Part shown: positions 15,520-26,689 of the stretch, piece by piece
How positions within the stretch are numbered: the stretch's first letter is position 1
Layout: the number at the start of each line of letters is the position of its first letter
Origin: Paenibacillus sp. D2_2
GTDB taxonomy: Bacteria; Bacillota; Bacilli; Paenibacillales; Paenibacillaceae
Length of the DNA stretch: 64,000 nt
Direction: 5' to 3'
NCBI RefSeq assembly: GCF_031199965.1
Contig: NZ_CP133605.1
Coordinates: 625,501-689,500 of the forward strand
Notes under the pieces: generated by a model
The model's input: only the letters and a program-made list of their open reading frames with translations
Told to the model about the DNA's origin: nothing
Databases searched by the model: none
Program-made: the position numbers and the translations under genes

Positions 15520-17516
15520 ATGGCACGTTATTTTAATGGAAAAGAAGTTGAGTTACTTGCGCCGGTAGGGACGTTCGAAATTTTCAAGGAAGTGATTCAA
15601 GCAAATTGTGATGCGGTATATTTCGGGGACCGAGCTTGAACATGCGCCTGATGCGTAAAGGGTATAATTTTACACGGGAAGAGATTGTAGAGGCCACCAA
15701 GATCGCGCACTCATTAGGTAAAAAAGTGTACATTACCGTCAACAATCTGTTAAATGAGAACGAGCTTGATGAGGCGCGCGATTATTTGCAGTTCCTAGAT
15801 AATGCCTGCCCGGATGGACTCATTGTCCAGGACTTCGCGATTCTGGAATTAATCAAAGAGATGAATCTATCGCTAGAGGTCCATTCCTCGATTATGATGA
15901 ATGTGCACAATATCGAGATGGTGAAGGCGCTGCAAGATTTGGGAGTAACGCGAGTGGTTGCTTCCAGAGAGATGGATTTGCAAAATACTCGTTATCTCAA
16001 CGCAGTGACGGGAATCGAGATCGAATATTTCGTACATGGCGATATGTGTTCGGTACATGGGGCGAACTGCTATTTCAGTTCCATGGTATTCGGAATGAGC
16101 AGTAACCGCGGTAAATGCATGAAGCCATGCCGGTGGGATTACCGCATCAAGAAGGACGGATACATCTATCCAGCTGAATATCCTCTGGCCGTCAAGGATA
16201 TGTATATGTATGAGAACATCCCTGAATTGATTCATGGTGGAATTACTTCCTTCAAAATTGAGGGCCGCATGAGAGATACTGAATTCGTACTGATGCTGGT
16301 CAATGCTTACGGCGATGCGATTGATCGTTATATAGCTGACCCGATTGGGTTCGAACGGACACGGGATTCGAAGCTTCTCTTCGAGAATCGAAAGCGTGAT
16401 TTCTCTACCGCATATGCATTCGGCACCCCTGGACTATCGAATATTAACAGGCGATATGAAGGAACCGGCAAATTCTACAGCACAGGCAAAGTATTCAGCA
16501 CTCCTACTGCTGAGAGGGAGCTAAGTGAGAAGAGAGTGGCGGATATTCGCAGCAAGCTTGCAGAGGTCCGTAAACCGTCTACGACAGTAGCGGAAGTATC
16601 CGTTCATGTGAACAACGTAGCTCAGGCGAAAGCGGCCCTTGCGGCAGGTGCGGATCATATCTACTTGTCAGGTGATGTGTTTGAACCAGATCATGCGTTT
16701 ACCAGAGTAGAAATTAATGAATTGGCTAACATCAAGGGCAAGGCGAAAATATATCTCTGCTTGCCACGTATGATGAATGAACTGCAATTCGAAATGTATG
16801 AAGGGCTTATCACTGGCGAACGGCTGCAGATCGATGGCATTATGGTTACAAATCTCGGTGCTATTCATAAATTTGCGAACGCAGGGTATCCGTTGATTGG
16901 TGACTTCAACCTAAATGTCTATAATCGCATCTCTGCTGAGTTCTACCATCGTCTCGGAGTAGAGCGACTAACTGCTTCGATGGAGTTACCGTTGAACGAT
17001 CTGGCTGCAATATTGGATCATACGGAGCTGCCGATCGAGGCCATCGTGCATGGTTCTCCGGCAATGATGTATATGGAGCATGATCTGTATGAGAACACGG
17101 AGGTATACCAACCGATCGGTGAAGAAGAGAATCATTTCGTGGATAATAACATTCTTGTTATGAAGACAGATAAGGGTGAGAATCCGGTATATCGTGATGT
17201 ATACGGTCGATGCCACTTGATGATGGCCAAAGAACTGAACCTCATGCCGGTTGTACGTGAACTGCTTGAAGCAGGGTTGTCTGTATTCCGAATCGAAGGT
17301 GCGACATACAAACCGGAGCAATTACAGAAGATTGTGAGTGCATATAAAGCCGCAATTGCTAATCCAGATACAGCAGTAGAACGCTTCGATGAGATGAATC
17401 CGGTATATGCTGGATATACACTGGGAGCGCTGCAGTTCGATGGCGGAGATATTGGCAAGAGTCGCGGACTGGAAGACACAGATTCGGAAGCGAAGAAGGA
17501 ACCAGCGTCGGTTTAG
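15520..17516 (+). CDS. U32-family protein (RlhA/UbiU-like), frameshifted
   Basis: 665 residues after correction. ATG 15520 follows GGAGGGG by 7 nt and encodes MARYFNGKEVELLAPVGTF. A G is missing in the run near 15627, where VYFGGPSLNMR is expected. The U32 signature E-x-F-x2-G-x2-C-x4-G-x-C is visible as EYFVHGDMC-SVHGANCYFS, followed by GKCMKPCR, consistent with a 4Fe-4S-binding set of cysteines. The length fits the long two-part U32 proteins such as RlhA (rRNA hydroxylation) better than short peptidase-like ones. UbiU/UbiV of oxygen-free quinone synthesis belong to the same family, so its place beside a prenyltransferase may matter. The function is not settled. Confidence 0.8.
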
Positions 17517-17641
17517 AGCAACAACTTCAGAATATATGGGAAATTTTTCACAAATTTCATCGAATAATGCCAGATCAAAAGCACTTTTTGAACTACATCT
17601 TTTAGAAATCCGTGAGATTCAATCGGAAGGAGCATAATAAT

Positions 17642-18922
17642 ATGCATCAATATATCGGACCAGAAGGTATTCTGGACAAACGCGGACAGTATTTTTATCC
17701 TTGTACGGGCTATTTCTATCGCAATCCTCCGCAGATCGTTAAAGGAGAGATGCAATATCTATACGGACATGATGGCAAGCGATATACTGACTTTTTCGCA
17801 GGTGTCTCGGTCTGCGCTAGCGGACACTGCAATCCAGAGATTGCTGCACGTACCGCAGAGCAATTGAAGTCACTACAGCACACTTGTACGTTGTATCTGA
17901 CCCAGCCGAATGTCGATCTCGCGGAGCGTCTGTCTGAAGTGCTTCCAGGGAAGCTGCGCAGAACCTTCTTCGTGAACAGCGGCTCGGAAGCTAATGAAGG
18001 TGCAATGCTGCTTGCACGTCTCTATACTGGGCGGAAGGGCTTCATTGCATTGGAGCAGGGCCTGCACGGTCGTACTTATTTGACGATGAGCGTAACTGGA
18101 CTGAGCATGTGGCGGGCGGACCCGCAATTGGATGCAGAGGATGTAGCATTCATTCCTCGTCCGTATGAATATGGCGTTAGCCCCGATGAGGCGGCCCGTC
18201 GTTCCATCGACGCCTTGAAGGCCGTTCTGGCTGAGAAAGGGGATTCTATCGCTGCCATGCTCGTTGAACCAATCCAAGGGAATGGCGGAATTATCGTGCC
18301 ACCAGACTGGTATTTCCCTGAAGTGAAGGCACTCTTGGAGCAATATGGCGTGCTCATGATCGATGATGAAATACAGACCGGGTTTGGACGTACCGGAGAG
18401 ATGTTCGCTATGAGCCGCTGGGGAGTTGTACCGGACATTATAACAATGGCCAAAGCACTGGGTAGCGGTATTCCAATCGCCGCGTTTGCTTCTACGGATG
18501 AGATTGCCGCGAGCTTTACACGCCCATCTGCATCTACATTCGGAGGTAATCCAGTATCTTCTGTAACCGGTCTGGCCGTCCTCGATTATATCGAAGCAAA
18601 TCATATGGCAGAGCATTCGACTAAGCTCGGTGAACAGCTTCTAGTAGGCCTGAAGCAGCTCGCTGAGCAGTATACGGAGATATCTGATGTGCGTGGAGCT
18701 GGTCTTATGATCGGGGCTGAGTTATGCGCCGATGATCCGGCACGCGGAGCCGTCTTAGTCGATGAGGTGCTTGAGGAAATGAAGGATCGCGGCTTCATTA
18801 TTGGCAAGAATGGCGTAGGTCGCAACGTGTTGGCTTTCCAGCCGCCGCTTGTTATTACGGCGCAGGACGTTGAAGAAATGCTTAACGCATTGCGTTCTTC
18901 GCTGCGAATCGTGTTGGGCTAG
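17642..18922 (+). CDS. class III aminotransferase (AGXT2/GABA type)
   Basis: A 426-residue PLP enzyme of fold type I. The start at MHQYIGPEG is set by GGAAGGAGC upstream. Visible are the cofactor-phosphate motif NSGSEANEGA, the pyridine-ring Asp in LMIDDEIQTGFGRTG and the Schiff-base Lys in ITMAKALGSGIP. It probably moves an amino group between an omega- or beta-amino acid and a keto acid; the substrate cannot be read from the sequence. It lies between the U32 gene and the UbiA gene with short gaps, so it may be co-transcribed with EET genes. Confidence 0.85.
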   Translation: MHQYIGPEGILDKRGQYFYPCTGYFYRNPPQIVKGEMQYLYGHDGKRYTDFFAGVSVCASGHCNPEIAARTAEQLKSLQHTCTLYLTQPNVDLAERLSEVLPGKLRRTFFVNSGSEANEGAMLLARLYTGRKGFIALEQGLHGRTYLTMSVTGLSMWRADPQLDAEDVAFIPRPYEYGVSPDEAARRSIDALKAVLAEKGDSIAAMLVEPIQGNGGIIVPPDWYFPEVKALLEQYGVLMIDDEIQTGFGRTGEMFAMSRWGVVPDIITMAKALGSGIPIAAFASTDEIAASFTRPSASTFGGNPVSSVTGLAVLDYIEANHMAEHSTKLGEQLLVGLKQLAEQYTEISDVRGAGLMIGAELCADDPARGAVLVDEVLEEMKDRGFIIGKNGVGRNVLAFQPPLVITAQDVEEMLNALRSSLRIVLG

Positions 18923-18996
18923 AGTCAAGAACTATTCCATCTTGAACCGCTATGCTCATAAGCGTCAATGTGGAATATGAAGGAGAGTGACATACA

Positions 18997-19869
18997 ATGG
19001 AGTACGCCAGAAAAATCGGCTCGAAGATTAAACTGTATGGGGAACTGGTTATGTTCTCGCATACTCTGTTCTCGTTGCCATTTGCGATTATCTCGATGAT
19101 ATGGGCCGCTGGAGGGCTTCCTTCCGGCCGTATCATGCTCTGGGGGCTGATCGCACTAGTCGCTGCGAGGAACGGAGCAAATGCCTTCAATCGCGTCGTG
19201 GATCGTGTCTTTGATGAGCAGAATCCGAGGACGGCTCATCGTCATCTGCCGAGACGGTTGCTTGACGCTAAGGAAGTTCTTATCTTCGTTGCCGTCAATT
19301 ATGCGATATTTATTTTTGCCGCCGCGATGCTAAATCTGCTTTGCTTTATTTTATCACCGGTAGCAATCTTTTTGATCTCATCCTATTCGTATACGAAACG
19401 GTTTACCTTCCTGAGCCATCTGTACTTAGGTTTTACAATTGCTTCGGCGCCGATAGGAGCCTGGTTCGCTGTAACCGGGAAGTTTGCCTTTACGCCGTTT
19501 ATTCTCGGCACGATCGTAATGCTATGGATAGCTGGCTTCGACATCATATATGGATCGCAAGATATCGATTTTGACCGCAGCCATGGACTATGGTCCATAC
19601 CAAGCTTCTTCGGATTAAAGAATGGACTGCGGATTGCGGCAGGCCTCCATTCCATAATGGTACTGCTGCTCGTAGTCTTAATTCCGATTCGTCATTTAGG
19701 CTGGCTGTACATGTTAGGTATCATTATTGCAATAGCCCTACTGATGGTAGAGCATAAAATTATCAAGCCGTCGAACCGGAAGCGGATGAACGTCGCCTCG
19801 TACAATTTGAATCAGGTTATCAGTATGGTTATTCTGTTCTGTACGGTGGCTGACTTTTATTTGCTGTAG
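18997..19869 (+). CDS. UbiA-type prenyltransferase (MqnP/DmkA-like)
   Basis: A 290-residue membrane enzyme that attaches a polyprenyl chain to an aromatic acid in quinone synthesis. It has about eight hydrophobic segments. The first Asp motif is NRVVDRVFDEQNPRTA and the second is GSQDIDFDRSHGLWSIP, both typical of the UbiA/MqnP branch. GAAGGAGAG precedes the ATG. With the prenyl synthase genes at 24870 and 25909 it would supply a dedicated menaquinone-type carrier, as DmkA does in Listeria EET. Confidence 0.88.
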   Translation: MEYARKIGSKIKLYGELVMFSHTLFSLPFAIISMIWAAGGLPSGRIMLWGLIALVAARNGANAFNRVVDRVFDEQNPRTAHRHLPRRLLDAKEVLIFVAVNYAIFIFAAAMLNLLCFILSPVAIFLISSYSYTKRFTFLSHLYLGFTIASAPIGAWFAVTGKFAFTPFILGTIVMLWIAGFDIIYGSQDIDFDRSHGLWSIPSFFGLKNGLRIAAGLHSIMVLLLVVLIPIRHLGWLYMLGIIIAIALLMVEHKIIKPSNRKRMNVASYNLNQVISMVILFCTVADFYLL

Positions 19870-19951
19870 GGTATATTTATTGAACTAATGACACAGGTCC
19901 GGTGGAAACTTTGGGCGAAATAATGATTGCAACGAATAGACCGGAAACGGT

Positions 19952-19992
19952 AAAGAGCAGATCAAGGATAATCTCCTATGATCTGCTCTTTG
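19952..19992. terminator. bidirectional terminator between ubiA-like and SNF2 genes
   Basis: AAAGAGCAGATCA...TGATCTGCTCTTT forms a perfect stem of more than 10 bp between converging genes. Confidence 0.85.
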
Positions 19993-20014
19993 GCGTACGA
20001 GTCACATGATGTCA

Positions 20015-22994
20015 TCAGACAAAATCACGACGTAATGTGAACAGGTCTTTGAGTGCTTCGGTTGATAATTCGGTGATCCAGCTTTCCGTGCTGGATATCA
20101 CATTGTCACTGAGCTGCTGTTTGTTCTCGAGCATCTCATCAATGCGCTCTTCAAGCGTACCAAGGGAGATGAACTTGTGCACCTGTACATCTTTGGTCTG
20201 ACCCATCCGATAAGCGCGGTCGGTAGCCTGATTCTCCACAGCCGGATTCCACCAACGGTCGAAGTGGAAGACATGATTCGCAGCCGTAAGATTAAGGCCT
20301 ACGCCCCCTGCTTTAATCGAAAGTATAAATACGCTGGGCTGTTCATCAGGCGGCAAGGTTTGAGATTGGAACTGATCAATCATCCGGTCACGTGCCGTTT
20401 TTGACGTACTACCATTCAGGTAGAGCACAGGTTCTCCTAGCTCTTGCATAAGAACATGCTTCAGTATTTCTCCCATACCAATATACTGTGTAAAGATCAG
20501 GCAACGCTCGCCTTCATCTCGCAGCTCTTTGACCATTTCGAGCAAGCGCTCCAGTTTGGACGAACGGTTGATTAACATCTCGGTTACTAAAGAGCTATCC
20601 TCTTGTTTTCCTTGTGAATCCGGTAAGAAATCCTTCGTTAACAATACCGGATGATCGCAAAGTTGCTTTAGATGGGTGAGAGTCGCTAGAATAGCTCCTT
20701 TTCTTTCGATCCCCTTTAGCTCTTTCATTTTACTCATTAAGTTGTTAACGGTTTGATCATAAAGTGCACTTTGTTCACCTGTAAGCTGAATATAGGTTTT
20801 CATTTCATTCTTGTCAGGCAAATCGAGCTGGATCGCGGGATCTTTCTTCTTACGGCGAAGCATAAATGGCTTCACTAATTTCTGAAGATTGCTTGTGCGC
20901 TGCTCATCGTGATCTTTTTCAATCGCCTGAATGAACCGGGTATTAAACGCCCGTGCACTTCCCAAATAACCCGGGTTAATGAAGTCATAGAGAGACCACA
21001 GCTCTGAAAAGCCGGTTCTCTATCGGTGTTCCCGTAAGCACAATCCGATGTTTGGCTGGGAAACTACGAACCGCAGTAGATTGCTTCGTTTGGGCATTTT
21101 TGATGTTTTGGGCTTCGTCAAGGCATAGTGAGTCCCATGTAAATTCCTTTAGTAGTTCTTGATCAAGTGTTGCGGTGGCATAGGAGGTTATGATGACATC
21201 CGCTTGCTTGATCTCCTCTTGAAATACCTCTTCGTTAGAGCGCCCACTACCATAATGGAGTCTGACTCGAAGTGAAGGGGCAAATCGGTTTAATTCCTTC
21301 TGCCAGTTACCGAGTACCGAAGTAGGACAGATTAAGAGAGAAGGGACCCTTGTATCTCCATCGGTGCGGTTCTCTTGCAGGTGCAATAAATAAGCAATAA
21401 ACTGTACCGTCTTACCAAGCCCCATGTCATCTGCAAGGCAGGCTCCTAGACCAAAGCGCCGCAAAAAGGCTAGCCAGGAATAACCATCATATTGATAAGT
21501 CCGTAGATCTGCTTGTAATTTACTTGGAACAGGGAGCTTTGGCCACTCCGTTTGTCGTCCAAGCTGGCTCATGAGTTTGATCAGATGTTCATTGAGCTCC
21601 ACCCCAAGCTGGATACGTTGCGAGGTTTCTTCTTCCTCTTCCTCTGGTTGGTCAGTTGATCGTCCGCTACTGGACGGATTACTACTCTCCAGTAGGTGGA
21701 GATGTAGAATATCCTGAAAGGATAATCCCTGTGAGCTATCCACGCCATCCATAGCTTGGCGAATTTGTGCCAGTAGGGCTGGATCAAGCGGGATCCATTG
21801 TCCTCTAAACTGAACTAAGCGTTCATTGCGAGCGACGAGCTCGGCAAACTCAGCTTCAGTAAGCTGAGTCTCACCAATAGCAATGCGCCAGTCGAATTGA
21901 ATAATAGAATTCAGCCCGAAAAATGAGTTACCTTTGCTCCCTTGTTGATCATCGCTTCCTTCGTCCGCGCGAACCTTAGCTCGCAGCTTTGGCTTCTTGC
22001 GGCTAGCTGCTTCCCACCAGGCCGGAAGCAACACCTGCCAGCCTGCCTCAAGCAGACGGCGGCTGTCTACCGTTAAGAACTGCCAAGCCGCCTCATCGGA
22101 CAGCGGCTTGCTGAGAACATCCTGCATGTGCCCGACCCATTGCTCCCTGGGGAGACTTGCACGCAAATGCTCTAACCATCCAGCGGAACGCTCCTTAATA
22201 TGACTAGACCAAGAATCCGGCCATTGACCAGATACATGTCCATCTTCGGCAAGTCGAACTGACATAAGTACCGAGGGATCGAACTTATCCTGTAGTACCA
22301 GCTTAAGACGCCAAATGGGCTCTTCATCGTCTGGTTCCAGCAGTTGCAATAGGGGACGGAAGGGTGCAGTATCTGCTCTCCAACCAATGGAAATAAGCCA
22401 TGCTTGCTCATTTAAGCCTTGGACAGCACTATTCTTAGTAAATAGCATCGGATATTCGCTTCGTAAATCTGAAGCTGCTATTTCTGTTCCATAGTAGCGG
22501 TGTGAGACGGTAGATGAGAAAGCAGCGCTTAATCCATCGTAATCACTAGGAAGGCTGCTATCCATGTTCTCTAAAGCGGATTTAGCCTTAGCATTCAATG
22601 TTTTCTTGTCCCAAGTCCACTGTAGCTTTCCTTTCTGGAAAGCTGATAAGCTAGGAATAAATTTCTTCTCTTCAATGCATGTATTCAAAGTCGAGACAAG
22701 CTGAATCAGTTGCGAGGCTTCCTCGTCCCATATCCATTCAATATGATTCAGTAGTTTACGGTCAGCCAAGAAGGGTAGGACGTATTCGGATGGAAGAACA
22801 ATAACTTCAACCTCTTGGACCTGTTGAATCTCCAATTCAGTACCATAGAAAGAAGCTTCATGCCAGGCGAACAATCGTTGTTTCAAGTACAATCCAGGTA
22901 CATAACTGTTACTCTGAGTTGATCCGTAAATAAGAGCATCTCCGTAAGCGCTGAGACTGATATGGACTGTGATGGCTTCTGTATTGTGGCTCAT
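20015..22994 (-). CDS. SNF2-family helicase (YwqA-like), frameshifted
   Basis: About 992 residues after correction. The N-terminal half is a divergent domain typical of bacterial SNF2 proteins. The helicase core starts near residue 480: LADDMGLGKT (motif I), ICPTSVLGNW, LDEAQNIKN (motif II), VLTGTPIENR (motif III), then the second lobe with IFTQYIGMGEIL, SIKAGGVGLNLTAANHVFHFDRWWNPAVENQATDRAYRMGQ. Plus-strand AAAA at 21007-21010 has one base too many; correction gives ENRLSELWSLYDF. Its ATG overlaps the stop of the SWIM gene upstream. B. subtilis has the same pair as ywqB-ywqA. Confidence 0.88.
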
Positions 22995-24636
22995 GATATC
23001 AGTTTCCCCTTTCGCAGCTCCTCTTGCAGTGCGCGTAGCCGACTATGGCGGCTGGCGAATGCGGTGATGAACTGCTCCCAGCGTTCCTCTTGCTTCAGTC
23101 TCTTGTAGAGCTTGGACAATCTTTTCAATAGCTTAACAGCGGCTTTATAGCTAGCTCTATTCTTGAGCAGAATATATCTTTCAACAGCCTGATGATAAAA
23201 AGGCAGGAGCAGTTCTGGGGCATTTTTGTCTATAGGCTGCATCACGCTGACACGAAAATCTAAGGGTTCCTTGCCAATGCTTAGCTGATAATCCATCCAT
23301 TGCTGCCATTTACAGTGGGTAAGTAAAGCTTCTTCATATATGTTCTTCGAATAAGGCAGCATATCGACAAGGCTGTTCCACAGATGCTGCTCAGCATCAG
23401 GAAAGTGTTGAATCACCTTGTCCCAACAAGCCACATACTCTTTTAGATGCTCTTCCCGAAGACTACTTAACATCGGCCCGATGTTGATGAGCCAATCCTT
23501 TAGCCGAGGCCACTGTTCAGTTGAAGACAGGACATGTAAGAAATGAAGTAATCTCCCGGGGGGATGATCGCTCCTTTGTTGGCCTGTTGCAGTAGTTCCC
23601 AAGCCGGCCCATCTTGAGCTAAATAGAAGTACATTTGGCATTGGGCTAACAACCAGGGAAGTTTGGAAAGTGTGGTTCCGAGTTCAGATTGAGCTGATTT
23701 TAAATGTTCTAGCTCCGTCGTATACAACGTCTCATCTTGCAAATTCGGGTGGATCCACTGCAACCAGAGCTGATCATAGATTTCAGAGAAGTATCGGAGA
23801 TTCTTAGATTCCACCAACATATGACTGCGTAAGTAATTTATTGTCTCTCTCATACGAGGCCACTGCTCAGGCTCAGCCGGAATCATAAGCGTGCTGCGTA
23901 ATATACGTTGAACTTCTTCGTGCATATCATCAGCGGCAACCTGTGTGTGATACCCGATGAAAATATCTTTATGAGTTCCTGAATTCTGTAAGGGATGTAC
24001 TAGTCTCTCAAGCACAAATAGGCGCGCATGAAGTTTAAATAGCTGCTCTACAACAGGTGAAAGCTGAGGCTGCAAGTTGTTGATTGAAGCCAAAGCATTC
24101 TTAGCAAACCCCGCATTTGGGCTATTGAATCCAATTGGAGACACGCTCTGCTTAAATAATTCATGCCATTCTTTGATGCTCATAGAAGGTATCCGGCTGG
24201 CCTGCTCCCGCAATTTAGCTTGAGCTTCCATGTTATGGTCTATGATCTGTGAGCTGGTAGCATGATGTGTTGAAGATATCGTTGTCTGCTTAAACATCGC
24301 CGTTGAATTAGCATTAACGATGGCATGGACGGACCGCCCCTGTTGGCTGACGTAATTAAGCAGAACGGCAATCATATGCTTACAGTAGTTCGGAACAGGG
24401 CATGTACAACGGCTTTCGGATAAGGAGTCCAGATTGAGCGTGACGCGGTATTTATCTTCATCATTGCCTTCGACAAGGCCTTCAATTTGCTCGGGATTAG
24501 ATATTTTCACAGGCTGGACACGCTCTTGTTTATAATATTGAAATCCACGCTTTATCGTAAGGTCATTGAAGCTTTCTCCGACCTTCTGAATGAGTATTTG
24601 CCACTGTGTATCATCAAGTGTATATTTTAAGTTCAT
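22991..24636 (-). CDS. SWIM zinc-finger protein (YwqB-like), frameshifted
   Basis: 548 residues after correction. Residues about 65-90 carry the SWIM finger C-x-C...C-x-H in SRCTCPVPNYCKHMIAV. The rest is helical, without recognised catalytic motifs. A base is missing in the plus-strand G-run at 23558-23563; restoring it gives AIIPPGRLLHFLHVLSS. The gene leads the SWIM-SNF2 pair and is translationally coupled to the helicase, so the two proteins probably act together on nucleic acid. AGGAGAATAAT precedes the ATG. Confidence 0.85.
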
Positions 24637-24762
24637 ATTATTCTCCTAAGGGAGTGTCGTGTAAATATAGATATTATCTAATTTAACATATCTGAAGTAC
24701 CTAAAGGAACGGAAGTCGGGGCACCCACTTCCAGGTCGAAATGAATTATGCCTGTGAGAAAA

Positions 24763-24822
24763 GCTCCCATCATTGTAGCAGTAGAAGTTTTGTTTTTCTA
24801 CTATCTACTATGATGGGAGCAT
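24763..24822 (-). terminator. long hairpin terminator after hepT
   Basis: GCTCCCATCAT...ATGATGGGAGC is a stem of about 25 bp with two small bulges; the minus strand continues GGGAGCTTTTCTC. It lies between hepT and the SWIM gene. Confidence 0.75.
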
Positions 24823-24869
24823 ATCAGTACTCAGCTTCTTTTCTATTTTAATGGAGCGTTCACCTGGGA

Positions 24870-25850
24870 TTAACGATCACGGCCACCGAAGTAGTGGAGC
24901 AGTACGCGCAGATCCTTGTGAGCTGGAAAGTCGCTTAATTGATCGATCAGGGCTGCGGCCTCGTCCAGGTAGCCATTGCTTAACTGCTCAGTCTTGGCGA
25001 GCGCATCGGACTCCTGAATGGCTGTGATGATGGGATCGATCAGGTGAGGTGGAGTCTCTGCTGAGACCGCTCTAATCATCGGAGCCAGAGATTCATTCTG
25101 AAGCGCGAATAGTACCGGGAGTGTAACTTGACCATGGCGTAGATCGCTTCCAGCGGGCTTTCCTAATTTATCAGATGATTGCGTGAAGTCGAGAATATCA
25201 TCACGAATTTGGAAGGAGATTCCGAGCTTCTCTCCGAAGCTGTAGAGCATATCTGCGGTAGCATCATTCGCTCCTGCGGCGAGAGCACCGATCCGAAGAC
25301 AGGCGGCCATAAGCTGCGCCGTTTTATTCTTCGATTTCTCAATGTATTCCTCGACGGTAACATCATAATCATACAGATGAGTCAATTGTTGATATTCACC
25401 TATGCATAGCTGAGTCGTAACTAAGGAGGACAGATCGTAAGCATACCGCTCTCGTTCTGCAGAATATGTAGAGATTAACTCCACAACTCGTGCCGACATA
25501 TAATTGCCAACATGCAGCGCCTCATTGACGCCGAGTTTAACGTGAAGCGCAGGCTGACCACGCCTTAGCGGTGAATTATCGATGATATCATCGTGGATTA
25601 ATGAAGCGGCATGAATGAACTCAGCTGCTGCTGCCAGTTGCCAGATCTTGCGTTTATCTTGAGGTTTGCCGAACCGACTGCCGACGATAACCATCAAAGG
25701 ACGAAGCCGCTTGCCGCCGGACCGTATTTGGTCGATAATGCTCTGAGCTAGCTTTGAGGAGCGTGGAACGTCATTGTCGTATTTGACGATGTTCTGAATC
25801 TCACGGTCTACCGCCCGTAGCGAGATATCTAATGCCTGATCAAGATTCAT
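24870..25850 (-). CDS. hepT: heptaprenyl diphosphate synthase component II (HepT/DmkB-like)
   Basis: A 326-residue trans-prenyltransferase that extends farnesyl diphosphate for menaquinone side chains. The first Asp-rich motif is LIHDDIIDNS and the second is IRDDILDFT; GGKRLRP and the GDY-like GNYMSARVVEL are also in place. AGGAGAG precedes the ATG. It follows the HepS-like gene by about 60 nt on the same strand. In Listeria EET the corresponding enzyme is DmkB. A housekeeping hepT may exist elsewhere. Confidence 0.9.
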   Translation of the reverse strand: MNLDQALDISLRAVDREIQNIVKYDNDVPRSSKLAQSIIDQIRSGGKRLRPLMVIVGSRFGKPQDKRKIWQLAAAAEFIHAASLIHDDIIDNSPLRRGQPALHVKLGVNEALHVGNYMSARVVELISTYSAERERYAYDLSSLVTTQLCIGEYQQLTHLYDYDVTVEEYIEKSKNKTAQLMAACLRIGALAAGANDATADMLYSFGEKLGISFQIRDDILDFTQSSDKLGKPAGSDLRHGQVTLPVLFALQNESLAPMIRAVSAETPPHLIDPIITAIQESDALAKTEQLSNGYLDEAAALIDQLSDFPAHKDLRVLLHYFGGRDR

Positions 25851-25908
25851 GTTGGCTCTCTCCTCTGACTAAAATACTTCCTGTCGTAGCAAGGAGGACA
25901 ACCAGAGA

Positions 25909-26358
25909 TTATATCGCTTGGATCGCCCGAGCACAATTCCCTTCGAGCTGCAGGAACCATTCCCAGCCTTCGATCAATAGCGTATCTTTGGGATTTCCTT
26001 CTACATGTTTGATTTGAATCCGCTTAACAATGGGGGCCAGATGGGTGAGAAGGTCTTGTTCATCCCATTTCAGGCATAATTGGACATATAGACTGTATAG
26101 ATAGTCGCCGTTCAGCACTTTACGTGTAAGCATTTCGCCGGTACAGCCGTTAGAGGCTGCATGGCTCTGAAGAGCGAGCTTGATTGCGATGTAAATAGAC
26201 AAGTGACGCTGCTTGCGGACAGGAGTGAGATCGTACTGATTCAGAACTCTGACCATAGGCAGGATGTCTTCTTGCCGTAATTCGAGGTGAATGCCAGTTT
26301 CGGGTGAAATTTCACCCTGCAACAAAAGACAAGCATCTTGAACGAGCTTCGTTTCCAT
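25909..26358 (-). CDS. short HepS-like protein (heptaprenyl synthase component I)
   Basis: 149 residues, starting at METKLVQDA, 8 nt after AAGGAG. The core IYIAIKLALQSHAA...LTRKVLNGDYLYSLYVQLC resembles the region of HepS that reads LTVLAGDYFSGLYYSLL in B. subtilis, but the protein is about 100 residues shorter. It sits directly before hepT, as HepS does in other Bacilli. The assignment leans on that context. Confidence 0.6.
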   Translation of the reverse strand: METKLVQDACLLLQGEISPETGIHLELRQEDILPMVRVLNQYDLTPVRKQRHLSIYIAIKLALQSHAASNGCTGEMLTRKVLNGDYLYSLYVQLCLKWDEQDLLTHLAPIVKRIQIKHVEGNPKDTLLIEGWEWFLQLEGNCARAIQAI

Positions 26359-26370
26359 AGGGCACACTCC

Positions 26371-26434
26371 TTAAAGAGGTAGTTCAAAAAGTCCAATCTT
26401 CTCGGTGCTAATGGCCTCTTTGAACACTCACTTA
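26371..26434 (-). repeat. palindromic element copy C
   Basis: On the minus strand AGTGAGTGTTCAAAGAGG...AGCACCGAGAAGATTGGA...CTTTTTGAACTACCTCTTTAA. It ends 8 nt before the AAGGAG region of the HepS-like gene and shares AGCACCGAGAAG with copy D. Confidence 0.7.
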
Positions 26435-26505
26435 AATAGCAGGTAAGATTGCAGGGAGCCTGACACCGACTTGGTATATTCTTGCTTGAAATTATGATTG
26501 GAGAA

Positions 26506-26533
26506 ATTATAACGGCAATATCATTTCATGTAA
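26506..26533 (-). promoter_or_regulatory. promoter of the hepS-hepT unit
   Basis: Minus strand TTACAT (26533-26528), 16-nt spacer, TATAAT (26511-26506). It lies upstream of palindromic element C, which is therefore in the 5' leader. Confidence 0.6.
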
Positions 26534-26612
26534 GTAAACTAAACACTTAAAAAGGTAATTATACAGAGAAATGCTATGATCGGTTATGGTAATCCACAAA
26601 ATAAATCGATGT

Positions 26613-26653
26613 TAAAAATTAGAGTAATGTACGGCAGGCGCACATTACTCTAA
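26613..26653 (-). terminator. terminator of the pplA-ndh2 unit
   Basis: AGAGTAATGT-N11-ACATTACTCT is a perfect 10-bp stem; the minus strand continues AATTTTTAA. Confidence 0.8.
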
Positions 26654-26689
26654 TACAAACTATTGCTTGCTATTGCTTATTAAGAAAGA

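Noticed and set aside
13772..15568. A single 598-residue EcfA2-EcfT protein
   Set aside because: The frame is also broken inside ecfT near 15272, and a perfect internal ribosome binding site and start exist; separate genes fit better.
17873..18616. 247-codon frame antisense to the aminotransferase
   Set aside because: The plus-strand frame shows all PLP-enzyme motifs; the antisense frame has no recognisable domain and no start signals.
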